Notes: generated by a model from the letters alone, not told the origin. Numbered from the stretch's first letter, positions 17,771-27,065 are shown. The stretch is 64,000 nucleotides of DNA from JABDBL01 sp963845445 (GCA_963845445.1 CAWJSE010000002.1:496001-560000), one strand, 5' to 3'. Translations and numbers: made by a program.

Positions 17771-18279
17771 TTACGAAGGATTTTCGCTAGATTGAATATC
17801 AATGACCATTCCCTGAATGCGATATTTGTGACCTTCAAGCTCGACTTGATTGCCAATTTTTATTTTATTACCTCTTATTACAAAGCCGTCTTTTGTTTCT
17901 TCGGCATCCCCAGAAACAGTGACATAAAAATCATGCGCAATTTCATTAGCAGGGTCTGGCATAGCAATCAATTTCTTTCCGTTAAAAAGCTTGTTTCTTT
18001 AGGAGTACTCTTTACTGCAGTAATTATTAGAGGCGGATCTATGGGCTGATTTCTTATTGTAATTGCTGATTTGTCGCCCACTTTGAAAATGTCGGTATCT
18101 CGAGTTTTCATACCTGATATATAAACTTCGATAGCCACTTTTGGATGACCTTCAATAACTTTATTTACACCAGCATGTCCGCTGCGAGCAGTGAGAAATC
18201 CCATCAAACAAAATAGCGTCACCGCTAATATACTGCTATCAATAATATTTAATTGATAAGAAGAATTAGACTTGATCAC
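17771..18279 (-). CDS. DUF4330 family membrane-anchored protein (one frameshift)
   Basis: The N-terminal half (GTG 18279, helix at residues 10-32, then 'VAIEVYISGMKTRDTDIFKVGDKSAI') and the C-terminal half ('DGFVIRGNKIKIGNQVELEGHKYRIQGMVIDIQ') match the two ends of DUF4330, a family common in Cyanobacteria. They are in different frames; one extra T in the T5 run near 17985 gives a continuous protein of about 169 residues through 'FNGKKLIAMPDP'. DUF4330 proteins have one helix and an external beta domain; their function is unknown to me. The gene sits directly upstream of the O-antigen-ligase-like gene and is probably cotranscribed with it. Confidence 0.8.
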
Positions 18280-18359
18280 CTTAAGCTACCTCTAAAAAGT
18301 CATTTTGCCAGTAAAAATCGCGCAGTGCAATTGTATCCAAGTTTGATGCTTGACAAGTA

Positions 18360-20111
18360 CTATGCTGGCAGTTTTATTAACGGCAATAGATCAAGCAATT
18401 CTTTTTGACTGGTAACAGCCGTGCCTGGTTTTTTCACCACTATACTGGCGGCTATACTACCAAGGGCCATTGCCTCCGGCAGAGTAGCTCCAGCAGATAA
18501 TGCTAAAGCGATGGTAGCAACCACCGTATCGCCTGCCCCTGAAACGTCATAAACTTCGCTACGATTAAAAGCAGGCAAACTTAATGGTATACTGCCGCGA
18601 CTAAATAAAGCCATGCCTTCTTTACCGCGGGTAATAAGTACTGATTGTGCTCCTGTTAGCAAAAGCATATCTTCACCCGCCTGCATGAGATCTCTTTCGT
18701 CCTTTATTGTGTAACCGACGGCTCGTTCTGTGTCTGGTTGATTTGGGGTTAGCAAATTGACATTTTGATAGCGCTCGAATTGATCCTGGGCATCGACAAT
18801 TATCATGAGGTCTTGCGTAGCAGCGAGCTTTTTGCAGACATGAATTATTTCATCAGTAATTAAACCACCTCTATAATCAGAAAGAACTATGATCGGATAT
18901 TGTTTAGATAGTGTATCTAAATTGCTAATCAGTGCGCTCTCAGTAGTTTTACTGATTGGGTCATGGCAAATACGATCTAGTCTTAGAAGCTGTTGCATGA
19001 GAGCATGCGTTTTTGACAAAATTCTTGTTTTAACGGTAGTGGGTCGACTGGGATCGACAACCAAACTATGTTTTATGCCAAGGGTATCGAAAAGCTGTTT
19101 TAGTTTTTCGGCATATTCATCCCGACCACAAACTCCAATAGCATGACAATCTCCACCTAAGGCAGTTACATTATGAGCAGTATTGGCTGCGCCACCCGGG
19201 ATAAGTACGGTATCTACGTGTTCTAAAATTAGAACAGGAGCTTCTCGAGAAATCCTCTCGGGTCGCCCTTCCAACAATTCGTCAATGAGCAAATCGCCTA
19301 TAACTAAAATCTTACCGCGCGAAAATTTCTCTACGCAATTCTTTAAGCGGTCTATAGAAAGTATGGGTTTACTTAGCAATTGGTTGTTGTAACCTAAATC
19401 AGGTGATTTTACGTGCTCAAGGCTTTGTCCTAGACTTTTGTGATGTTCTGCTGGTCGAAGCATGCTTAGCCCTATTTCGGTATTTTTACGGATAGATTCA
19501 TTAATATTGTACCGTTTGTTATCTAATTCAGTCTGCCTATCTTGGTTTGGAATTGTTTCAGATTTATATTCTTCTAGTACTAGCTCCTCATCTGTGAAGT
19601 CGTTCTCTTCTGTTTTTGTTTGTGTATCCTGTTTATTTTTCTTGACTTTTTCTTTGCTTTCTAATTCTTTGCAGCTTACCAATTCTTTGTCTTTAATACG
19701 TTTTTCTTTAAGTGTTTCTACCATTCGTTGTAAGGTTGATTTATCCAGGTGTCTGAGATTTTCTTTAATTTCGCCTTTGAGTAACGCTGATAAAGGCGAT
19801 TGTCCAAACTCTTTTGATAAGCCCTGAAGTAGAGACCTATTTATAAGACTAGTACCAAGCAAACGAAATTCAGCTGCTGTAAGGCTAAGAGCTCTTACAA
19901 TAGTGGCATCAAAGATTGCTTCTAACAAGCTAATGTTAGAAGCCTTTGTTTCACTTTGTTTTAAGCCCGGAATATGCTTTTCAGATGAAATATCTTGCAA
20001 AAAACGGTCATGTAAATTTTGAGCACTGGATGGCTCAGATTCTTGCTCCGATGAGTTGCCAGTTAACCTGTCATTTGGCTCTGGAATGTTTTGATTGCTC
20101 GGATGGCTCAT
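18360..20111 (-). CDS. HldE/RfaE-type sugar kinase with a 250-residue novel N-terminal region
   Basis: Residues about 255-583 are a PfkB-fold kinase closest to the D-glycero-beta-D-manno-heptose-7-phosphate kinase half of HldE: 'GKILVIGDLLIDELLEGRPERISREAPVLILE', 'PGGAANTAHNVTALGG', and the catalytic 'DVSGAGDTVVA'. The nucleotidyltransferase half of HldE is absent. In front lies a 250-residue region with no known domain: a short helical block (LLEAIFDATIVRALSLTAAEFRLLGTSLINRSLLQGL), then a highly charged Lys/Glu-rich, probably disordered segment. The kinase would phosphorylate heptose-7-phosphate in ADP-heptose synthesis for lipopolysaccharide-like glycans. The extension may be a scaffold; this is speculation. 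Confidence 0.85.
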   Translation of the reverse strand: MSHPSNQNIPEPNDRLTGNSSEQESEPSSAQNLHDRFLQDISSEKHIPGLKQSETKASNISLLEAIFDATIVRALSLTAAEFRLLGTSLINRSLLQGLSKEFGQSPLSALLKGEIKENLRHLDKSTLQRMVETLKEKRIKDKELVSCKELESKEKVKKNKQDTQTKTEENDFTDEELVLEEYKSETIPNQDRQTELDNKRYNINESIRKNTEIGLSMLRPAEHHKSLGQSLEHVKSPDLGYNNQLLSKPILSIDRLKNCVEKFSRGKILVIGDLLIDELLEGRPERISREAPVLILEHVDTVLIPGGAANTAHNVTALGGDCHAIGVCGRDEYAEKLKQLFDTLGIKHSLVVDPSRPTTVKTRILSKTHALMQQLLRLDRICHDPISKTTESALISNLDTLSKQYPIIVLSDYRGGLITDEIIHVCKKLAATQDLMIIVDAQDQFERYQNVNLLTPNQPDTERAVGYTIKDERDLMQAGEDMLLLTGAQSVLITRGKEGMALFSRGSIPLSLPAFNRSEVYDVSGAGDTVVATIALALSAGATLPEAMALGSIAASIVVKKPGTAVTSQKELLDLLPLIKLPA

Positions 20112-20127
20112 TGGTTTTCATTTCAAA

Positions 20128-20883
20128 TCAGTTCTTTGGTTTTATTGCCTGGTGAAGTACTTCCAGTAAGTCGGTTGGCACTGGGAATATGATAGTAGAA
20201 TTCTTTTCTGCCGCTATTTCCATCAAGGTTTGTAATTGTCTCAATTGCATAGCTCCAGGCTGGACAGCCATAATTCCTGCAGCTTGAGCAAGTTTTTCAG
20301 AAGCTTGCATTTCACCTTCTGCAGCTACTATTTTTGCTCTACGTACTCTTTCTGCTTCAGCTTGCTGAGCCATAGCTCTTTTCATCGTGTCCGGTATTGT
20401 GACATCTTTCAATTCAACAGAAAGGATCTTTATGCCCCAACCTTCTGTTTGTCTGTCTATAATTTCTTGTAACTTACTATTGATTGTCTCACGATCACTC
20501 AGTAATTCGTCCAGCTCGTGCTGTCCAATCACGCTCCTTAGGGTGGTCTGAGCAATTTGATTAATAGCTATCATTGGGTCTTGAATTTTGATTACCACTT
20601 TAAGAGGATCGGCTACTTGGAAAAAACAAACAGCAGCAGTTTTTACTGAAACATTATCTTTAGTAATAACTTCTTGGTTAGGAATATCCATAGTAGTGAT
20701 GCGCAGTCCTACCCGTCTGGACGTTTGAAAAGGAACCCAAACAAATTGCAAACCTGGTCCAATTACTCCTGTCACTCTCCCCAGAGTAAAAATGACCAAC
20801 CTATCGTATTCTTGAATAATGCGCATACAGATTAAGGCGTATACTACGAGCACGATTAATATCAAAAAGAATATTGTTGTCAT
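20128..20883 (-). CDS. slipin / stomatin-like SPFH membrane protein
   Basis: The protein has one N-terminal hydrophobic hairpin (residues 2-22) followed by an SPFH/band-7 domain: 'EYDRLVIFTLGRVTGVIGPGLQFVWVPF', 'TTMDIPNQEVITKDNVSVKTAAVCFF' and 'LRSVIGQHELDELLSDRETIN'. A helical region rich in Ala/Glu ('AMAQQAEAERVRRAKIVAAEGE') is typical of slipins. Such proteins form membrane-associated oligomers and are often paired with an NfeD protein; no NfeD gene is adjacent. The start has GAGGAG upstream. The gene ends 16 bases before the kinase start and may be cotranscribed with it. Confidence 0.93.
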   Translation of the reverse strand: MTTIFFLILIVLVVYALICMRIIQEYDRLVIFTLGRVTGVIGPGLQFVWVPFQTSRRVGLRITTMDIPNQEVITKDNVSVKTAAVCFFQVADPLKVVIKIQDPMIAINQIAQTTLRSVIGQHELDELLSDRETINSKLQEIIDRQTEGWGIKILSVELKDVTIPDTMKRAMAQQAEAERVRRAKIVAAEGEMQASEKLAQAAGIMAVQPGAMQLRQLQTLMEIAAEKNSTIIFPVPTDLLEVLHQAIKPKN

Positions 20884-21104
20884 AAGTACTACTTTTCTCC
20901 TCGGCTAATTTTTTATTCTGGCTAGCATCCACAAACAATTTTAGTTGATTTATTGGTGATTCTTAGGATTTAACCAATAATTCCCAGCAAACCCATTGTC
21001 AGACAAGCACTTGTCACTGTCATGCCCAATAAATATTATTAGTAACCAAGAGGAAGCTCTAAACTTTTGCCGAATATTCAGTACAAACACGCTAATAAGA
21101 AGAA

Positions 21105-22106
21105 TTAAAATTCAAATTTATCATTTGTATCTAGATGAGTACCATTTGACCAATCTTGAGCTGCTAGTCTAGATTTATTTAAAGGTTGTACTTCCTTGAT
21201 TTTTAACCAAGTATTTTCTGCACAGCAAACGAAGAGCTCTTTTTTGATTAGAACTATTCTTCCGAGCTGATCGGTATTCTTTGGTAAAAGCGCTAATTTA
21301 TCTTGATTTACAGGCTCTGTGCGCCATATTTTTAGAGGATCACCGCGAAAAATTGTAAAAGCAAGCGGCCAGGGTATCAAGCCTCGCACTAAATTATGGA
21401 TATTATTAGCCGATTTGGACCAATCAATTTTTCCCATTGTTTTGGTTAAAATTGGTGCATAAGTTGCGTTCTTGTCGTCCTGCGGTTGGCACTCAAGTGT
21501 ACCAGTCATTAATTGTTCGATTGTTTTGACAGTTAACTTTGCTCCGCGCTCGGCCATTATTTTAGCTAATTCTTGCGAATTAATATTACGATCCAGAGGT
21601 ATTTCTTCTTGCAAGAGAACTGGTCCTGTATCTAAGCCAGCTTCGGTAAACATTGTGCTGATACCAGTTTTGGTATCACCGTTGATAATAGCCCAATTAA
21701 TAGGTGCTGCTCCCCTATAATTGGGTAACAAGGAAGCATGCAAATTGATTACACCATGTTTAGGTATGGTCAGAACCTCTTTCCTAAGTATTTGACCAAA
21801 TGCCACCATTACTATGAAATCAGGTGCAAACAACCGCAAAGATCGCACGACCTCGGGAGCTTTGCTTAGCTTCTCAGGCTGAAAGACAGGAATCGCATGT
21901 TTTTGGCACAACAGCTTCACTGGGGGGGCGTGCAATTTATGTCCACGACCAGAGGGTCTATCGGGCTGAGTAACTGCAGCTAGGACATTCATGTCCTTAT
22001 GTGCTATTAAAGCCTCCAAGACAGGAATAGCTATATCGGGCGTGCCAAAGAAAACTAATTGCAATTTTGCCGTACCATCTTTTATACTCAATTGATTCTC
22101 AATCAT
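21105..22106 (-). CDS. fmt: methionyl-tRNA formyltransferase
   Basis: Fmt transfers a formyl group from 10-formyltetrahydrofolate to initiator Met-tRNA. The sequence shows the N-terminal 'LVFFGTPDIAIPVLEALI', 'VTQPDRPSGRG', the catalytic region 'GVINLHASLLPNYRGAAPINWAI' with the Asn/His pair, and 'DTGPVLLQEEIPL' containing the catalytic Asp. A C-terminal OB-like domain follows. The length of 333 is somewhat above the usual 310-320 because of a 14-residue N-terminal extension before the first strand. It lies 29 bases after a small gene upstream, which may be in the same transcription unit. Confidence 0.97.
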   Translation of the reverse strand: MIENQLSIKDGTAKLQLVFFGTPDIAIPVLEALIAHKDMNVLAAVTQPDRPSGRGHKLHAPPVKLLCQKHAIPVFQPEKLSKAPEVVRSLRLFAPDFIVMVAFGQILRKEVLTIPKHGVINLHASLLPNYRGAAPINWAIINGDTKTGISTMFTEAGLDTGPVLLQEEIPLDRNINSQELAKIMAERGAKLTVKTIEQLMTGTLECQPQDDKNATYAPILTKTMGKIDWSKSANNIHNLVRGLIPWPLAFTIFRGDPLKIWRTEPVNQDKLALLPKNTDQLGRIVLIKKELFVCCAENTWLKIKEVQPLNKSRLAAQDWSNGTHLDTNDKFEF

Positions 22107-22135
22107 TCGTTCGCATAAAGCGAATTTCTGAATTT

Positions 22136-22342
22136 TTACTTTTCCAGTGTAATGTGAATGATATGGTCGAAATTGACGCAGTGTTTTTCATCAAGCATAA
22201 TATACGTAAGCCTATTGCTTTGATCAAAAACAATATTTGTCAGAAGTCCTGAGAATGTGCCATCTTCAGTGGTTCTAACGGCAACCTTTTCTCCCACCCA
22301 TTGACGTAAAAATAATCGTTCTTTGTTGTTAACATTACTCAT
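22136..22342 (-). CDS. small protein, possibly Sm-like fold, unknown function
   Basis: A 68-residue protein without membrane helix or cysteine motif. The pattern 'WVGEKVAVRTTEDGTFSGLLTNIVFDQSNRLTYIMLDEKHCVNFDHIIHITLE' alternates hydrophobic strands with a Gly-containing turn. It loosely resembles the Sm-fold arrangement 'G--V-V-L-dG--f-G-L'. I am not confident of that. It starts at ATG 22342 just upstream of fmt on the same strand, and the HAS-barrel gene ends 23 bases before it. The three are probably cotranscribed. Confidence 0.6.
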   Translation of the reverse strand: MSNVNNKERLFLRQWVGEKVAVRTTEDGTFSGLLTNIVFDQSNRLTYIMLDEKHCVNFDHIIHITLEK

Positions 22343-22364
22343 CTGCGTGATCTACCTCCACTTA

Positions 22365-22975
22365 CTAATATTCCACTTCTTCCGGTTGAATTCGTCTTAA
22401 AATTGCTAATAGGCGTTCAGAATCTGTTTTGAACAATTGGGCTAATGCTTGACCTGCCTTAAGTAAAAACTCTCGATTTCTATTATGGATCAAAAAGCTT
22501 CTCTTATTGCAGCAGCTATTAACTCATCACTAGCAAATATATTAACTTCAGATAGCAATCGCAGAAAATCGAAAGTCTCTACTACTTTTTCTAAATCATC
22601 CTTAGTAGCGGGATAAACGAATTCATGCAAATCAGGTGGCTGTGGTGGTAAATAACCGAAACCTTTTTTATTACGTATGAACCCTATCAATAAGGCATGA
22701 ATATTGGTTTGTAAGAGCGAAAAAATTTGTGGCTGTTCCTTTTGCAATTGCTCCCTTGTCATCCCGAATGCAATAGTCTTATGAACGTTATCCATTGGGG
22801 TAGTGGTAATATCATAAACAATACCCAAATATTTTATGTCATATGTTTGCGATTCGATGCATACGAAGCTACCGAAACGTGGTCTTGGTGCATTTTCATT
22901 TTGCTGAGACTTTTGGGAACATTCGGCCACTATTTTAGTGATAGAAGAAGAGGTAATTTCGGCTACTGCTTGCAC
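22365..22975 (-). CDS. HAS-barrel domain protein of cyanobacterial type (one frameshift)
   Basis: The first 160 residues match the cyanobacterial HAS-barrel domain protein: 'RFGSFVCIESQTYDIKYLGIVYDITTTPMDNVHKTIAFGMTREQLQKEQPQIFSLL' and 'GYLPPQPPDLHEFVYPAT'. HAS barrels occur at the N-terminus of the HerA/ATP synthase superfamily; the stand-alone protein has no function known to me. The frame ends in 'AAAIREAF' near 22488. One more T in that T-run continues it as 'LIHNRNREFLLKAGQALAQLFKTDSERLLAILRRIQ' to a stop at 22365, which is how cyanobacterial homologues end. I therefore give the joined span. This gene is one of the better lineage markers in the window. Confidence 0.8.
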
Positions 22976-22980
22976 TTATT

Positions 22981-23502
22981 TTAGTCCGTAGGGGGTGTTT
23001 CTTTATTAGGTGCGAAATTTTCGCGACTAGTATCTTCGTTATAGTTGCTATCAACTTGTTTGGCCATTGAAAGACTGATACTGGTATTATTATCCTCAGT
23101 AAGCATTATACTCAGCTCAATATTAGCCTTAGAGCCGGTGATGCTTATCAATTTTGGCTGCTCTTGTTGATTTACAATTTTCCAATTCTCACTTTTTAGT
23201 TTTTCCTTATACCATTTACTAACAGCTTCCATTGGACTTTTTGAACTGAGCATCAAAAATTTAGACTGTTCATCGTTCTCACCCTCCGCGGACACAGAAC
23301 CAGATGTAGTGGCATCAGGATAGATGTAATTTTGAAAATCAGGAGAAATTGCCGATGTGCCTTGCGAAAACGTTTGGGTCATGCCAGCCGACTTAAAGCT
23401 AACTTCTTTAGGATTGTTACAAGAACAAAGTAATATTGCCGGAAAAGCAAGTCTAAAAAACTTCATAGCTATTGATGGATAACGCATTTTGACCATAAAC
23501 AA
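22981..23502 (-). CDS. lipoprotein of unknown function
   Basis: The N-terminus contains a lipoprotein signal (MKFFRLAFPAILLCSC) with a lipobox ending in Cys. Starts at 23502, 23487 or 23466 are possible and none has a convincing ribosome-binding site. The mature part carries a 'YPDATTSGSV' element and 'EAVSKWYKEKLKSENWKIVNQQEQPKLISI', the same domain pattern as the exported protein at 12028-12510. The C-terminus is a polar tail. It is the most upstream gene of a run on this strand leading to fmt, and lies 5 bases before the HAS-barrel start. Confidence 0.7.
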   Translation of the reverse strand: MFMVKMRYPSIAMKFFRLAFPAILLCSCNNPKEVSFKSAGMTQTFSQGTSAISPDFQNYIYPDATTSGSVSAEGENDEQSKFLMLSSKSPMEAVSKWYKEKLKSENWKIVNQQEQPKLISITGSKANIELSIMLTEDNNTSISLSMAKQVDSNYNEDTSRENFAPNKETPPTD

Positions 23503-23647
23503 TTTCGTATCAAAGCCTTATTGATGGGTTTATTGTAACCGCTATTTTGCCAGACTCAAATGTTAGTCTAAACGAGTCTTAAACAAGAGATGCAGAGAGC
23601 TAGAGATAATTTGCACAAAAGGTTAAAATAAACGAGTAAATTATCGT

Positions 23648-23719
<72 letters not shown>

Positions 23720-23793
23720 TAGTATTTTCCTTATGTGTAAGTGCTTAAAAACAGCCTATATATGAGTTAAAATGTAAAATCGATTGACCTCGT

Positions 23794-23865
23794 GGGCGGT
23801 TGGCGCAGTGGTAGCGCACCACTTTGACATAGTGGGGGTCACAGGTTCAAGTCCTGTACCGCCCA
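23794..23865 (+). tRNA. tRNA-Val (GAC)
   Basis: The acceptor stem GGGCGGT (23794-23800) pairs with ACCGCCC (23858-23864), discriminator A. The anticodon stem is CCACT/AGTGG with anticodon GAC at 23826-23828. The T arm is ACAGG-TTCAAGT-CCTGT. CCA is not encoded. A damaged second copy lies at 25668-25739. The last 11 bases of the tRNA plus 7 following bases (23854-23871) recur exactly at 25728-25745. Confidence 0.95.
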
Positions 23866-23955
23866 AATTTTATAGATTAAAAATGGATAAGAAATTGAAT
23901 CCAGTGCGATAAGTGGAGATCAGAGCTTGTTTTAGAATACTGCTAGGGAGACTGG

Positions 23956-24537
23956 ATGAGGTTTAGAATTTATGCGTTCTTTTCAGTACTATGTATTACT
24001 TTATTAGTTGCGTGCTCAACTATGAAGAGCCCCAGCCAGCGCTTGGCTTCGTCTTCACAAGCAAAATCTTTAAGCGCACAACCGGGCTATAAGTTTGCGA
24101 CATTTTGCGATGAATATATTGTTGAAATTCCAGAAAAGCTTGAAGCAGGAGAAGGCAGCCAATTAATTGTTGCTGGGCCAACAGACGCTGATGGTAATGT
24201 TGCAACCCTAGAAATTGCTCTTTCTTCAACTCCAAGTGATAAGTACAAAGATATCGACTCCTGCACAAAATATTTATCACAAGGCATGCAGAATCCGCAG
24301 ATTTCTCCTGCACAGACTGTGATGATTAACGGGATGGCGTTCGATAAAGTATCTATTACTGGCAGTGCACCCCCTAAAGACAATGGCGTTGCTAAACCTT
24401 ACTCTGCTGGCATATTGTGGGGAAAAAAGCCACCGGATGGCGCTGGCGCTAGTGTTGTTGTTATAACGTGGGGACCAGATGAATCATGCAACGCTGGTAT
24501 TTGGGAAAAAATTGCCACAACCTTTCGCAAAAAATAG
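23956..24537 (+). CDS. lipoprotein of unknown function
   Basis: A 193-residue protein beginning with a lipoprotein signal (MRFRIYAFFSVLCITLLVACS; lipobox LVAC). A Ser/Gln-rich linker follows, then a compact domain. That domain ('YKFATFCDEYIVEIPEKLEAGEGSQLIVAGP...' and 'ISPAQTVMINGMAFDKVSITGSAPPKDN') has the alternating strand pattern of small envelope domains of the PsbP/'DUF1795' type. That resemblance is loose and I do not assert it. The ribosome-binding site is 'agggag', 7 bases upstream. It lies between tRNA-Val and the IS481 remnant, inside the segment bounded by the tRNA-Val repeats. Confidence 0.72.
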   Translation: MRFRIYAFFSVLCITLLVACSTMKSPSQRLASSSQAKSLSAQPGYKFATFCDEYIVEIPEKLEAGEGSQLIVAGPTDADGNVATLEIALSSTPSDKYKDIDSCTKYLSQGMQNPQISPAQTVMINGMAFDKVSITGSAPPKDNGVAKPYSAGILWGKKPPDGAGASVVVITWGPDESCNAGIWEKIATTFRKK

Positions 24538-24559
24538 AATTTCGGAAATTTAGTATTTT

Positions 24560-25052
24560 CGCTTCCCCGACTACATTACTCGTGCTAATGGAAGCGGTTC
24601 GGCCCGAAGGCATAGTATCCAGAACGGTCGTCATGAACGCATGCATCTAACTCTCAAAAGAAGCTACCAGACCAGCTGGTGCTAATATCTTTCAACAACA
24701 AGCCAAGTTCGACGCCTTCATTGAGGAATTTAATAATGAAAGGCCTCATGAGGCTCTCAACATGAAATATCCTACCGAAATCTACACTGCTTCCCCCAGA
24801 ATATATCAAGGTATTTCAGACCCAGATTATCCTTTTCACGACCAAACTGTAAATGTCACAGTTTGTGGTCGTATTTGCATTTATCGTAAAAAAATCAATC
24901 TCAGCAAAAGTCTTGCAGGACAAGCAGTCGGAATTAAGGAGGTAGACGATGGTATTTGGTTAGTCAGTTTTATGAAATATGATCTTGGTTATATTGATTT
25001 AGAGGAAAAAACTTTGCAACCCCTACAAAATCCTTTTGGTTTTAAAGTGTAA
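24560..25052 (+). pseudogene. remnant of an IS481-family transposase (C-terminal third, frameshifted)
   Basis: Translation near 24625 gives 'QNGRHERMHLTLK', and from about 24655 in another frame 'EEFNNERPHEALNMKYPTEIYTASPRIYQG'. Both are hallmarks of the end of the DDE integrase domain in IS481 transposases; the C-terminal part 'LAGQAVGIKEVDDGIWLVSFM' is equally typical. The N-terminal helix-turn-helix and the first two catalytic acids are missing, so the copy cannot be active. An indel near 24655 also breaks the frame. Directly after the stop, two imperfect copies of 'actatgtgtccggaac' (about 25054-25105) resemble an IS481 terminal end. Confidence 0.85.
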
Positions 25053-25054
25053 AC

Positions 25055-25105
25055 TATGTGTCCGGAACAAACTGTATACTATGTGTCGGAACGCACATTT
25101 GTTAC
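25055..25105. repeat. imperfect short direct repeat at the end of the IS481 remnant
   Basis: 'aaactatgtgtccggaac' is followed about 27 bases later by 'tactatgtgtcggaac', which differs by few bases and one deletion. Its place right after the transposase stop suggests the right terminal region of the insertion sequence. The opposite end was not found. Confidence 0.5.
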
Positions 25106-25225
25106 CTATCTCTCCGGCCGGTCAATAAGGGTTTTTAGGGGTTACCTGAAAGCCCTTTTATCGTTTGCGGTTATATAATTTTGGGAAGATTAAATGCATG
25201 CTTGAACCAAGGAGCAATACAGAAT

Positions 25226-25649
25226 ATGAAGAGCATTTTACTAAAAATCCTAATCGCACTATTCGTCTGCGGCTCTTTGGTCATCATTGTTGTTCTTCTG
25301 TTGGAGAAGCAGAACGAAGAAAGTGCTGAAACTATGAAGGTGCAAACGATCAATACATTACAATACGAATTCAAGGAAGGAAATCCGAGTTTGAACTTTA
25401 TAGACAGAGCAAGACAATTGGAAGCAACCAGGATTCTTGTGACCACTGCTCATGGCACGGAGACTGCCGGGTACCCTGATGATTCCAATGATTTTGCCAA
25501 AATCAATACTTAAGTACAAATCTCAGCAAGATGGTTTTGTTCAAGCTTCATTCAGAAAGCGCTTGCATCCATATGTCTTTGAAATCTATTTTAAACATGG
25601 AAAAGTGATTCGGACTGGGACCAGCAGCATAGGCTGCGGAACAAAATGA
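25226..25649 (+). CDS. small membrane-anchored protein of unknown function (one frameshift)
   Basis: From ATG 25226 a single N-terminal helix (KSILLKILIALFVCGSLVIIVVLLL) is followed by a soluble part ending at 25513. A second frame continues as 'KYKSQQDGFVQASFRKRLHPYVFEIYFKHGKVIRTGTSS' to 25649. The switch lies between 25452 and 25513. I read it as one protein of about 140 residues broken by an indel. No family is recognised. It lies inside the tRNA-Val-bounded segment, right before the degenerate tRNA copy, so it may be part of a decayed mobile segment. Confidence 0.5.
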
Positions 25650-25667
25650 ATAGAAAAGGGAGTCCCT

Positions 25668-25739
25668 TAGCGGTTGATGCAGTGGTAGCGCAGCACTTTG
25701 ACATAGTGGGGATCACAGATTCAAGTTCTGTACCGCCCA
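25668..25739 (+). pseudogene. degenerate tRNA-Val (GAC) copy
   Basis: This 72-base stretch aligns to the intact tRNA-Val at 23794-23865 with about 8 differences and no gaps. The anticodon GAC and the 3' half are kept. The first two acceptor bases are TA instead of GG, the anticodon stem starts with a G-G clash and the D stem is weakened, so it should not fold or be charged normally. Two T-stem changes are mutually compensating. The final 18 bases up to 25745 match the intact locus exactly, as expected for an attachment-site or duplication scar. Confidence 0.85.
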
Positions 25740-25927
25740 AATTTTTGGTCAATTATTATGTTTTCAAGATTTCTTTGAATGCCTTCAGACTGAACTCATA
25801 GATTCTAGTATCATCGAAAACGTTCCGAAGTTTAAATGGCTATGCCCCACTGCGGTGGGAAATATGGTATCTTGCAACTTAAAATTTATAACAGCCAACT
25901 TACAATACTCACAAAGTCAGCAATGTC

Positions 25928-27044
25928 GTGGTTGAAAACAAACTAACAATTCTATCGTTCATCAGTCCTTTGCTCTGCATTCTATTACTTATAGCGCATT
26001 TGCAGCAGAATTGTGCGGGAGCTACGCCCAATAATAGTACTCCTGACGAGCAAATCTTTAGAAAACCGACCATTTATGAAATTCCTAATGATAACGGCCA
26101 AAAGAATTAAAAGCGAAAGTCAGGAAATTATTTGCTAGTCAGCAGCTGGATGGATTAGAGAAAGTTGCTCAGCAATTGCGAGATAGCAAGACAGCATGTC
26201 CTGACGGATCCTGGCAACTGAGACGCTTTTATGAAGTTCTTTGTGCTGCCGATGAAAGAGACGATGCTTCATTCAATTGGAATGAATTGTTTGACAAGCT
26301 TCAACTATGGACTAAGAAAAAGCCCTTATCCCTTACACCTAGAATTGCGTACGCTAAAGCCCTAAAAAATTATGCATGGAAAGCACGAGGTAGTGGCTGG
26401 GCTGATTCTGTAAGTAGTGAAGGCTGGAAGAACTTCCAAGCTCGGCTTAAGCTGCCCATCAAGTGATTAACGATGCTAAAACAATTAAGGCAAACAATCC
26501 TGAACTACTTGCTACTTTGCTTGGGGGAATATTCCTTGGTGAAGGAGTAGATAAGCGGACATACAACGCAGTTTTTGATCAAGCAATTAAGCACGAGCCA
26601 ACATTCTATAATTATTACTTCAAGAAAGCACTGTTTCTCCAACCTAGATGGCATGGCGATGAGGGTGAATGGCAGGCTTTTGCCAAGAGTATGGCAGACA
26701 AATTAGGCGGGGAAGAAGGTGACATATTATACGCTAGAATAATTTGGTCAGTAAACTACCTGACTGCTAATATTTTAAAAGAACCCTATGTAAATAAGGA
26801 CAGGGTGTTGCGAGGCTTTCGGCTTTTGGAAAAAAGATACCCAGAGTCATTATGGGTATTGAGCGCAGAATGCCTGATGAATATTAAAGCGGATTCAACC
26901 TCGGTAGCGATTTTGCTCATGGAGAAACTAAAAAACCGAGTGGATATCAAAGTATGGAAAACAGTAGATTATTTTGATAAAACTCAGAAATGGCTTATTG
27001 AGCTTAAACATTACAATCAGACCTATAAAATTCCAAAGGACTAA
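25928..27044 (+). CDS. DUF4034 domain protein (two frameshifts)
   Basis: Three overlapping frames make one protein. The first is a signal-like N-terminus from a GTG at 25928 (helix at about residues 8-25). The second is a middle part from about 26101 beginning 'KELKAKVRKLFASQQLDGLEKVAQQLRDSKTACPDGSWQLRRFYEVL'. The third is a C-terminal part from about 26460 beginning 'AHQVINDAKTIKANNPELLATLLGGIFLGEG'. The last two match the DUF4034 pattern, including 'YYFKKALFLQPRWHGDEGEWQAFAKSMADKLGGEEGDILYARIIW'. Single-base changes near 26105 and 26455 join them. DUF4034 proteins are secreted, helical and of unknown function. Confidence 0.75.
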
Positions 27045-27065
27045 AAATTGAACCTTAGATAGGAA

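Noticed and set aside
24660..24690. The 'accagctggt' palindrome near the IS481 remnant as a transposon end
   Set aside because: It lies inside the residual transposase coding region, not at an end.
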